Origin: DASQBT01 sp035635075
GTDB taxonomy: Bacteria > Pseudomonadota > Gammaproteobacteria > Burkholderiales > Thiobacillaceae
Length of the DNA stretch: 6,396 nt
Direction: 5' to 3'
Assembly: GCA_035635075.1 (NCBI GenBank)
Contig: DASQBT010000167.1
Span: forward strand, 1 to 6,396
A program made the position numbers and the translations under genes. This document shows positions 1-5,177 of the stretch, one piece after another (position 1 is the stretch's first letter; every line of letters starts with the position of its first letter). A model generated the notes under the pieces. The model was not told the DNA's origin. It made no database searches and saw only the letters and a program-made list of their open reading frames with translations.

Positions 1-368
1 GGAACGTGGTGCAGGGTCATCGAAGTGTAGATCAGGTCGAAGCGTTCCGCGGGCAGGGCGCCTGCGCTCAGATTGGCCAGGCGCACCCTCATGTTGGATA
101 CACCCTGTGCGAGGATTTTCTCGTTCAGGACTTCCAGCATCCCGGCCGAATGGTCAATCAGCATGATGTGCCCCAGCTCATCCTTGAGGGCGAAGCTCTG
201 CAGCCCGGTACCGCAGCCATAGTCCAGCGCACGCATGTTGCGGCTCAAGGGCACAGCGCGGCGGATGGCGTCGGCGATGCGCCTGGCGCGCTCGATGAAA
301 ACAGGGTCGCTGTCCCACTCGCGCGCCTTGCTGTCGAAATGGCTCGCCCCCAAGACCACCTTGTTCAT
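1..368 (-). CDS. Class I SAM-dependent methyltransferase, 3' end outside window
   Basis: The first 122 residues of a methyltransferase are visible; the gene continues past the left edge. The Rossmann-fold glycine motif I reads ALDYGCGTG at residues 47-55. The acidic residue that normally binds the SAM ribose is D72 (IDHSAGML), and a motif IV-like strand, DLIYTSMTLHHV, ends the visible part. This pattern fits the Methyltransf_11/25-type small-molecule methyltransferases (UbiE/Tam-like). The substrate cannot be told from the sequence. The N-terminal stretch HFDSKAREWDSDP resembles the conserved lead-in of this group. The start ATG (366-368) overlaps the stop of the upstream ATPase gene as ATGA, and no strong ribosome site precedes it, so translation is probably coupled to that gene. 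The family call is firm; the function is open. Confidence 0.88.
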   Translation of the reverse strand, partial: MNKVVLGASHFDSKAREWDSDPVFIERARRIADAIRRAVPLSRNMRALDYGCGTGLQSFALKDELGHIMLIDHSAGMLEVLNEKILAQGVSNMRVRLANLSAGALPAERFDLIYTSMTLHHV

Positions 369-1864
369 CGCTTGCCGCCGAATATCGAGCCCAGCACTCC
401 CCGAATGATCTGCCGCCCCACCTGACTGCCGATCGCGCGGGCCGCCGACTTGGCCATGGCTTCCGCGGCGCCCTCGCGCCTGCCACCCCCGCCCAATATC
501 GTGCCGAGGACACCGCCCGAACCGAACAGGCCGCCGCCGGCTTGCGTTTGTTCACCTTGCGCAGTGGGCGCGGCCTGAGCCGGTGCCTGCTCGGCCCGGG
601 CCTTGAGCTTTTCATACGCGGACTCACGGTCCACGATCTCTTCATATACCCCGGCCACCAGGGATGACTGGATCACTTGCCTGCGCTGATCCGCCGTGAT
701 CGGGCCGATCTGACCCTGCGGGGGAAGGATGAAGGCGCGTTCCACGACGCTGGGCCGGCCCTTCTCGTCGAGGAAGGAGACCAGGGCCTCGCCCACCGCC
801 AGTTCGGTGATCGTGGCCTGCTCGTCGAGAGCGGGGTTGTCGCGCATGGTGTCGGCCGCGGCTTTCACCGCCTTCTGGTCACGCGGGCTGAATGCGCGCA
901 AGGCATGCTGAACCCGGTTGCCGAGCTGCGACAACACCTTATCGGGCACGTCAGCCGGGTTCTGGGTGACGAAATACACCCCCACGCCTTTGGAGCGGAT
1001 GAGCCGCACCACCTGTTCGATTTTTTCCACCAGCGCATCGGGCGCATCGGTGAATAGAAGATGGGCCTCGTCGAAGAAGAACACCAGCTTGGGTTTGTCC
1101 ACGTCGCCCACTTCGGGCAGGCGCTCGTACAGTTCGGACAGCAGCCACAAGAGCAGGGTGGCGTACATTTTCGGAGACTGCATCAGCTTGTCGGCCGACA
1201 GCACATTCACGATGCCGCGGCCACGGTCAGTCTGCAACAGGTCGGCGATGTCGAGCATGGGCTCGCCGAAAATCTTCTCGCCGCCCTGGCTGTCCAGAGT
1301 CAAAAGGCCGCGCTGGATGGCGCCGATGGAGGCGGCGGAGATGTTGCCGTATTCCGTCGTAAAGTCCTTGCTGTTGTCGCCGACAAATTGCAGCATGGCG
1401 CGCAGGTCTTTCAGGTCCAGCAACAGCAGCCCGTTGTCGTCCGCCACCTTGAACACCAGGTTCAGCACCCCGGCCTGGGTTTCATTCAGGTCCAGCATGC
1501 GCGATAGCAGCAAGGGGCCCATGTCTGAAACCGTTCCCCGCACCGGGTGGCCCAGCTCGCCGAACGGATCCCAGAACGTGACGGGAAAACCCTGGTACTG
1601 GAAGCCTTCCAGCTTGAGCATTTTCACGCGCTCTGCAACTTTGGCGTTGGCACCGCCAGGCTGGGATATGCCGGACAAATCGCCCTTTACGTCCGACATG
1701 AAGCAGGGCACGCCGATGGCCGAGAACCGCTCCGCCATGGTTTGCAGGGTAACAGTCTTGCCGGTGCCCGTGGCGCCGGTAATGAGCCCATGGCGGTTGG
1801 CCATCTGCGGCAGGATGAACAGCTCGGTCCGGTCATTTTTTGCGATCAGCAGGGGATCGGCCAT
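365..1864 (-). CDS. yjgR: HerA-like P-loop ATPase, YjgR/DUF853 family
   Basis: This is a 499-residue protein, matching the roughly 500 residues of E. coli YjgR. It belongs to the HerA/FtsK-like P-loop ATPases (HerA C-terminal/DUF853); its cellular role is poorly characterised. Visible motifs are Walker A GATGTGKT at 30-37, a conserved SDVKGDLSG segment at 57-65, Walker B VFFFDEAH at 261-268, and the family segment TQNPADVPDKVLSQLGNR at 300-317, which ends the ATPase core. Residues 425-465 are a low-complexity Ala/Gln then Gly-rich linker, followed by a short C-terminal helix-rich tail ending in GSIFGGKR. No signal peptide or membrane segment is seen. The frame is open up to an ATG at 1927, but that adds 21 residues without a ribosome site; the ATG at 1864 has AAGGAGA just upstream and gives the usual MADPLLIAKN start. 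The gene lies 182 bp downstream of the kinase and overlaps the methyltransferase by 4 bp. Confidence 0.93.
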   Translation of the reverse strand: MADPLLIAKNDRTELFILPQMANRHGLITGATGTGKTVTLQTMAERFSAIGVPCFMSDVKGDLSGISQPGGANAKVAERVKMLKLEGFQYQGFPVTFWDPFGELGHPVRGTVSDMGPLLLSRMLDLNETQAGVLNLVFKVADDNGLLLLDLKDLRAMLQFVGDNSKDFTTEYGNISAASIGAIQRGLLTLDSQGGEKIFGEPMLDIADLLQTDRGRGIVNVLSADKLMQSPKMYATLLLWLLSELYERLPEVGDVDKPKLVFFFDEAHLLFTDAPDALVEKIEQVVRLIRSKGVGVYFVTQNPADVPDKVLSQLGNRVQHALRAFSPRDQKAVKAAADTMRDNPALDEQATITELAVGEALVSFLDEKGRPSVVERAFILPPQGQIGPITADQRRQVIQSSLVAGVYEEIVDRESAYEKLKARAEQAPAQAAPTAQGEQTQAGGGLFGSGGVLGTILGGGGRREGAAEAMAKSAARAIGSQVGRQIIRGVLGSIFGGKR

Positions 1865-1869
1865 TGGGG

Positions 1870-1876
1870 TCTCCTT
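1870..1876 (-). promoter_or_regulatory. Shine-Dalgarno site deciding the DUF853 start
   Basis: On the minus strand AAGGAGA lies 5 nt before the ATG at 1864. It is the strongest ribosome site near the reading frame. It favours the 499-residue protein over the start at 1927, whose upstream sequence has no purine-rich match. Confidence 0.8.
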
Positions 1877-1906
1877 GGGAAAGCGTGGGATAAGCGAGGG
1901 AAAGCG
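1877..1906 (-). repeat. Three near-copies of a 9-10 nt repeat in the DUF853 leader
   Basis: On the plus strand gggaaagcg (1877-1885), gggataagcg (1887-1896) and gggaaagcg (1898-1906) follow each other at 10-11 nt spacing. On the coding (minus) strand they read CGCTTTCCC or CGCTTATCCC, directly upstream of the ribosome site. The roughly one-helical-turn spacing could suit a protein binding the leader DNA, but no known operator is recognised and chance or local duplication is possible. Confidence 0.45.
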
Positions 1907-1933
1907 GGGCCAGAGCGGCACAAGCAAATAATT

Positions 1934-2013
1934 AACACAGAGAACTCAGAGGACCCAGAGGTCTCCGTCGATAGTTTGATTGACGCCATTTCTGCGCTTA
2001 TCTCTGCGTTCTC
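1934..2013. repeat. Degenerate CAGAG-type intergenic inverted repeat
   Basis: The left arm is three 9-nt units, AACACAGAG, AACTCAGAG and GACCCAGAG (1934-1960), period exact. The right arm (about 1991-2013) carries the same kind of sequence on the other strand: CTCTGCGTTCTC at 2002-2013 is complementary to GAGAACTCAGAG at 1940-1951 at 11 of 12 positions, and a second TCTGCG lies at 1991-1996. The whole forms an imperfect stem with a loop of about 50 nt in the gap between the kinase and the DUF853 gene. From memory, CACAGAG-rich intergenic repeats of this look recur in many bacterial genomes; dispersal here cannot be checked. No T-tract follows, so a classical terminator is not supported. Confidence 0.6.
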
Positions 2014-2046
2014 ATGCGAGTGCCATTGGGCGTCGCGTGACGTCGG

Positions 2047-3048
2047 CTAGCCATTCCACAGCCATGCCGCGCCGCGCACCCCGCTCGAGTCGCCATGTTT
2101 GGGCGGCACGAGCCGGGTGTCCACCCGATCGGAAAACACATAGCGCGGCAGCAGCCTGGGCACGTTGTCGTACAGGCGTTCGATGTTGGACACCCCGCCA
2201 CCCAGCACGATGACCTCCGGGTCGAGGATGTTGATGACGCCTGCCAGCGCGCGCGCCAGCCGCTCCTCATAACGGGCCAGGGTCTTGCTGCACGGGCCGT
2301 ATCCTGCGGCGGCCAGCTGAGCGATCTCGTGTGCGGGGAGGTCCTCCCCGCCATAGCGTACATGGTCTGCGGCCAGCGCCGGGCCGGACAGATAAGCCTC
2401 GACGCAGCCTTTCTTGCCGCAGTAGCACGCGGGCCCGCTGCATTCGCGCTCGCTTGGCCAAGGGTGGACGATCGGCTCGCCGGTGGCGGGATGGCGGCCG
2501 GTTTCATCGCGGTCCATTCGTGCGTGGTGAAACTGGAAATAGGGCAGGGGGTTGTGACCCCATTCACCGCTGATGGAATTAACCCCATCCAACACCCGGC
2601 CATTCACCACCACGCCGCCGCCCACGCCGGTGCCCAGGATGACGCCGAATACGACACTGGCTCCGGCGCATGAGCCATCGGTGGCTTCCGACAAGGCAAA
2701 GCAGTTGGCGTCATTGCTCATGCGGACTTCGCGTCCGAGGGCGGCTTCCACGTCCTGCTTGAAGGGTTTCCCGATCAGGCAGGTGGAATTGCAATTCTTC
2801 ATCAAGCCGTTGGCTCTGGACAGCGCGCCCGGCGTGCCAATGCCAACGGTTCCACGGTGCGCGAGTTCAGTCTCGGCCTGTTTGACCAGGTTGACGATGG
2901 CGGCCACGGTGGCGGGGTAATCTGCCTGCGGGGTGGGGCTGCGGCGACGCAGGAGTTCGCGCCCGCCTGTGTCCAGCGCGGTGATCTCAATCTTGGTGCC
3001 GCCCAAATCGATCCCGAGGCGCAAGGGCGAAGTGCTAGAATTTTGCAT
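2047..3048 (-). CDS. mak: ROK-family sugar kinase, probable fructokinase (Mak-like)
   Basis: This 333-residue cytoplasmic kinase should phosphorylate a hexose, most likely fructose, at the 6-position using ATP. Motifs in order: phosphate-binding LGIDLGGTK at 11-19; the catalytic-Asp segment SNDANCFALSE at 111-121 with D113; the second phosphate loop ILGTGVGGG at 137-145; GEWGHNPLP at 161-169; and the ROK zinc signature with H165 and CYCGKKGC (C208, C210, C215). The segment VINILDPEVIVLGGGVSN (271-288) and the ending KHGDSSGVRGAAWLW match, as I recall it, E. coli Mak closely; NagK has different residues at these points. Between H165 and C208 it is about 20 residues longer than I recall for Mak, with several histidines. 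The ATG at 3048 has no clear ribosome site; a TTG at 3024 would give a Mak-like MRLGIDLGG start but lacks one too. It is divergent from yebC, 23 bp away. Fructose specificity is inferred from family resemblance. Confidence 0.9.
   Translation of the reverse strand: MQNSSTSPLRLGIDLGGTKIEITALDTGGRELLRRRSPTPQADYPATVAAIVNLVKQAETELAHRGTVGIGTPGALSRANGLMKNCNSTCLIGKPFKQDVEAALGREVRMSNDANCFALSEATDGSCAGASVVFGVILGTGVGGGVVVNGRVLDGVNSISGEWGHNPLPYFQFHHARMDRDETGRHPATGEPIVHPWPSERECSGPACYCGKKGCVEAYLSGPALAADHVRYGGEDLPAHEIAQLAAAGYGPCSKTLARYEERLARALAGVINILDPEVIVLGGGVSNIERLYDNVPRLLPRYVFSDRVDTRLVPPKHGDSSGVRGAAWLWNG
3033..3041 (+). promoter_or_regulatory. Candidate extended -10 promoter for yebC
   Basis: TGCTAGAAT fits an extended -10 (TGnTAtAAT, one mismatch in the hexamer) and would start transcription near 3048, giving a leader of roughly 24 nt before the yebC ATG. 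No good -35 hexamer stands 16-18 nt upstream, which extended -10 promoters can tolerate. The site lies inside the 5' end of the divergent kinase gene, as any yebC promoter must because the gap is only 23 bp. An AGAAGG ribosome site at 3056-3061 follows, 10 nt before the ATG. Confidence 0.4.
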
Positions 3049-3071
3049 CTGATTCAGAAGGTACAGGCAAT

Positions 3072-3803
3072 ATGGCGGGTCATTCCAAATGGGCCAATAT
3101 CCAGCATCGCAAAGGCCGGCAGGACGCCAAGCGGGGCAAGATTTTCACCAAGCTTATCAAGGAAATCACGGTTGCGGCCAAAATGGGCGGCGGCGACCCG
3201 GCCATGAACCCTCGGCTGCGGCTGGCAGTGGAAAAGGCCAAAGCCGAATCCATGCCCAAGGACAACATCGAAAACGCCATCAAGCGCGGCACTGGCCAAC
3301 TGGATGGCGTGAGCTACGAGGAGATCCGTTACGAAGGCTACGGCATAGGCGGCGTGGCGGTGATGGTCGATTGCCTGACCGACAACAAGACCCGCACGGT
3401 GGCGGATGTGCGCCATGCGTTTGCCAAACATGGCGGCAACATGGGCACCGACGGCTGCGTGCTCTTTCAATTCAAACACTGCGGCCAGATCATCCTGGAA
3501 CCCGGCGCGAACGAAGACGCCGTCATGGAGGCCGCACTGGAAGCCGGTGCGGAGGATGTGATCAGCAACGAAGACGGCTCAATCGAGGTTCTCACCGCGC
3601 CCGATGCGAGGGACTTTTCTGCGGTCAAAGAAGCACTGGAAAAGGCGGGCTTCAAGCCTGCACTGGCCGAAATCACCATGAAGCCCGAAAGCGAAACCGA
3701 GCTGACCGGCGAGGATGCGGTGAAGATGCAGAAGATCCTCGATGCGCTTGAATCTTTGGATGACGTGCAGGAGGTCTACACCAATGCAGTCTTGCCGGAG
3801 TAG
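3072..3803 (+). CDS. yebC: YebC/PmpR family protein
   Basis: The 243-residue length is normal for the family. The N-terminus MAGHSKWANIQHRKGRQDAKRG is a YebC hallmark, followed by the helical domain with KIFTKLIKEITVAAKMGGGDP (about 23-43) and MPKDNIENAIKRGTG (61-75). The EEIRYEGYGIGGVAVMVD segment (83-100), LTDNKTRT (102-109) and HGGNMGT (120-126) are standard. The C-terminal part includes EDVISNEDGSIEV and the ending DVQEVYTNAVLP. Members act in the cytoplasm; YebC/TACO1 proteins have been linked to ribosome function at difficult peptide stretches, and some (PmpR) were described as transcription regulators. The usual GSVAxxF segment reads GCVLFQFKHCG (128-138) with two cysteines, a mild departure. 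It lies upstream of ruvC as in many proteobacteria. Confidence 0.97.
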   Translation: MAGHSKWANIQHRKGRQDAKRGKIFTKLIKEITVAAKMGGGDPAMNPRLRLAVEKAKAESMPKDNIENAIKRGTGQLDGVSYEEIRYEGYGIGGVAVMVDCLTDNKTRTVADVRHAFAKHGGNMGTDGCVLFQFKHCGQIILEPGANEDAVMEAALEAGAEDVISNEDGSIEVLTAPDARDFSAVKEALEKAGFKPALAEITMKPESETELTGEDAVKMQKILDALESLDDVQEVYTNAVLPE

Positions 3804-3809
3804 GAAGAA

Positions 3810-3830
3810 GTGAGGGATGAGGAGTGAGGC
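3810..3830 (+). repeat. Left 7-nt repeat array (GTGAGGN units)
   Basis: Three back-to-back 7-nt units, GTGAGGG, ATGAGGA and GTGAGGC, start 6 nt after the yebC stop and run into GTAAACA. The segment TGAGGAGTGAGGCG at 3818-3831 is exactly complementary to 4013-4026, and GAGGGATGAGGAG at 3812-3824 is exactly complementary to 3999-4011. It therefore forms one arm of an inverted pair bracketing the four-helix-bundle remnant. Confidence 0.8.
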
Positions 3831-3994
3831 GTAAACACCTTGACCTAATTGTCCGTGCGCGGGCGATGGTGTTGGTCAAAAGGGCAGAGGCGTTGACGGC
3901 AAATGTTTCGCTTGAAAGGGATTACGGACTCGCTTCGCAGATCCGGCGGGCGGCGGTCTCGATTCCGACCGTTATTGCCCAGGGCACTGGATGA
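3824..3994 (+). pseudogene. Truncated four-helix-bundle protein (23S rRNA IVS-protein type) remnant
   Basis: Read from the GTG at 3824, inside the left repeat array, this frame gives 56 codons to a TGA at 3992-3994. The segment YGLASQIRRAAVSIP (from 3923) followed by TVIAQG matches the most conserved stretch of the four-helix-bundle family (23S rRNA intervening-sequence protein, PF05635/TIGR02436), usually YGLtsQiRRAAvSIPaNIAEG. The start, KHLDLIV then RAMVLVKRAEALT, fits the first helix. Full members are about 115-125 residues; here everything after the second helix is missing. The usual Trp-Gln after the KxLxVW start appears as Arg-Ala, and the AEG as AQG, which suggests decay. The stop overlaps the ruvC ATG as ATGA. 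The family call is from memory of its motif, and the remnant is probably non-functional. Confidence 0.72.
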
Positions 3995-4542
3995 ACCGCT
4001 CCTCATCCCTCGCGCCTCACTCCTCACGCATTCTCGGCATCGATCCCGGCCTGCGAGTCACGGGGTTCGGCGTGCTGGAAAGAGCCGGCAATCAGCTGCG
4101 CTACCTGAGCAGCGGGGCGATCAAGACACCTGACGGGGGCGAACTGGCAGAACGCCTGAAGGTCATCTTTGATTCGCTGCGCGAGCTTATCCATGAACAC
4201 CAGCCCCAGGAAGTGGCAGTGGAGAAAGTCTTTGTCAATGTGAATCCCCAGTCCACCCTGCTCCTGGGACAGGCCCGGGGAGCGGCCATCTGTGCGGCGG
4301 TGGCGGCGAATCTACCAGTGGCGGAATACACTGCGCTGCAAATCAAGCAGGCGGTGGTGGGTCACGGCAAAGCTGCGAAGGAACAGGTGCAGGAAATGGT
4401 CAGACGCCTGCTTGCCCTGCCTGCCACGCCACGGGCGGATGCGGCCGATGCGCTGGCCTGTGCCATCTGCCATGCTCACGGAGCGACCCTGGGTGCTCTG
4501 TCAACCGCGGGTTTTCGGGTGCGCGGAGGGCGCTTGGTATGA
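3991..4542 (+). CDS. ruvC: Holliday junction resolvase RuvC
   Basis: The endonuclease dimer cuts four-way junctions symmetrically, guided by RuvAB. The four catalytic acids are present: D18 (GIDPG), E78 (VEKVF), D150 and D153 (ADAADALA), corresponding to E. coli D7, E66, D138 and D141. The offset is 11-12 residues, showing an N-terminal extension: MNRSSSLAPHSSR precedes ILGIDPG, where RuvC normally begins with about two or three residues. The extension is encoded by the right 7-nt repeat array, and no ATG, GTG or TTG lies between 3991 and the conserved core. The ATG has a weak AGGG 6 nt upstream and overlaps the stop of the four-helix-bundle remnant. The aromatic residue of the EKVF motif (F81) is kept. 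The rest of the 183-residue protein looks intact and functional. Confidence 0.96.
   Translation: MNRSSSLAPHSSRILGIDPGLRVTGFGVLERAGNQLRYLSSGAIKTPDGGELAERLKVIFDSLRELIHEHQPQEVAVEKVFVNVNPQSTLLLGQARGAAICAAVAANLPVAEYTALQIKQAVVGHGKAAKEQVQEMVRRLLALPATPRADAADALACAICHAHGATLGALSTAGFRVRGGRLV
3999..4027 (-). repeat. Right 7-nt repeat array, within the ruvC 5' end
   Basis: On the minus strand this reads GTGAGGA, GTGAGGC, GCGAGGG and ATGAGGA, four 7-nt units (4027 down to 4000). It is the inverted partner of the array at 3810-3830, with exact complementary blocks of 14 nt (4013-4026) and 13 nt (3999-4011). It occupies ruvC codons 3-13. Confidence 0.8.
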
Positions 4543-4588
4543 ATGCTCAATGCGCCCTGCCACTTGAGTTTAGCCCGGAACGAATGTT

Positions 4589-5164
4589 GTGATTGGGCGA
4601 ATAACCGGCACCCTCATTGAAAAACACCCGCCCAAGATCGTGGTCGATGTGGGGGGCGTGGGCTATGAGCTCGACGTTTCCATGACCACCTTCTTCAACC
4701 TGCCCGCCCTCGGCGAAAAGGTCTCCCTGCATACCCAACTGGTGATCCGGGAGGACGCGCACCTGCTGTTCGGCTTTGGCGCGGAGGCCGAAAGGCGTTC
4801 ATTTCGCGAGCTGGTAAAGGTGTCCGGCATCGGCGCCAAGACCGCGCTGTCCGTCCTCTCGGGACTGTCGGTGGACGACCTGGCGGCCGCCGTCGCGGCG
4901 CAGGAGGTGGGCAGGCTGGTCAGGGTGCCGGGGATCGGCAAGAAGACCGCGGAACGCCTGCTGCTGGAACTCAAGGGCAAACTGGATTTTGCCGTCGTCG
5001 CCCTGCCCGGTGCGCCGGTGCGGACCTCGGACGACGTGCGCCAGGCGCTGCTGGCTCTGGGCTACAACGACAAGGAAGCGGATCTGGCGCTCAAGCAGCT
5101 GCCGGCGGGCTTGTCGGTGTCTGAGGCGATACGCCAGGCGCTTAAGCTATTGTCCAAGGCTTGA
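4589..5164 (+). CDS. ruvA: Holliday junction branch-migration protein RuvA
   Basis: This 191-residue protein holds the four-way junction in a flat tetramer and loads the RuvB motors. The OB-fold domain I covers about 1-62, with the acidic pin E55-D56 that keeps the junction open at the same numbers as in E. coli. Domain II has two helix-hairpin-helix motifs, LVKVSGIGAKTALSVL (75-90) and LVRVPGIGKKTAERLL (110-125). A flexible linker follows (about 135-146), then the RuvB-binding domain III (about 147-191, VRQALLALGY). The start is GTG, chosen because it gives the canonical MIGRITG N-terminus; only a weak GGAA lies upstream. It begins 46 bp after ruvC with no LexA-type box in that gap, and ends 13 bp before ruvB. 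Confidence 0.97.
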   Translation: MIGRITGTLIEKHPPKIVVDVGGVGYELDVSMTTFFNLPALGEKVSLHTQLVIREDAHLLFGFGAEAERRSFRELVKVSGIGAKTALSVLSGLSVDDLAAAVAAQEVGRLVRVPGIGKKTAERLLLELKGKLDFAVVALPGAPVRTSDDVRQALLALGYNDKEADLALKQLPAGLSVSEAIRQALKLLSKA

Positions 5165-5177
5165 TAAGCTAGAGCCC

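Larger units (their letters stand above)
3810..4027. mobile_element. Putative inserted element: inverted 7-nt arrays around a four-helix-bundle remnant
   Basis: The 218-bp stretch between the outer edges of the two GTGAGGN arrays holds nothing of yebC or of normal RuvC; it carries inverted arrays at each end and part of a foreign gene in the middle. This is the layout of a short inserted, non-autonomous element or of a decayed gene with its flanking repeats. No transposase, target duplication or known IS end is visible, so mobility is inferred. Confidence 0.35.

Noticed and set aside
918..1931. Long open frame on the plus strand (337 codons)
   Set aside because: It is antisense to the DUF853 gene, has a Ser/Arg-rich composition with no family motif, and arises from the GC-rich codon use of the real gene.
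3049..3066. CTG...CAG pair upstream of yebC as a LexA box
   Set aside because: The spacing between CTG and the second CAG is 12, not 10, and the nearer CAG is only 3 away.
3804..3835. Terminator after yebC
   Set aside because: There is no local GC-rich hairpin followed by a T-run; the repeat array is single-armed here and pairs only with distant 3999-4026.
3845..4027. Minus-strand frame starting in the right repeat array
   Set aside because: It is antisense to the four-helix-bundle remnant and the ruvC start, is Arg/Ser-rich, and has no ribosome site or known motif.
3810..4027. CRISPR-like array
   Set aside because: The units are 7 nt, directly adjacent and without spacers, so they are simple tandem repeats.
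4543..4588. LexA (SOS) box upstream of ruvA
   Set aside because: No CTG-N10-CAG pattern is found here or before ruvC, so SOS control like that of E. coli ruvAB is not supported in the visible DNA.
4989..5177. Upstream extension of ruvB into ruvA
   Set aside because: The extra 63 residues are Arg/Cys-rich shadow translation of ruvA; the ATG at 5178 gives the normal RuvB start.
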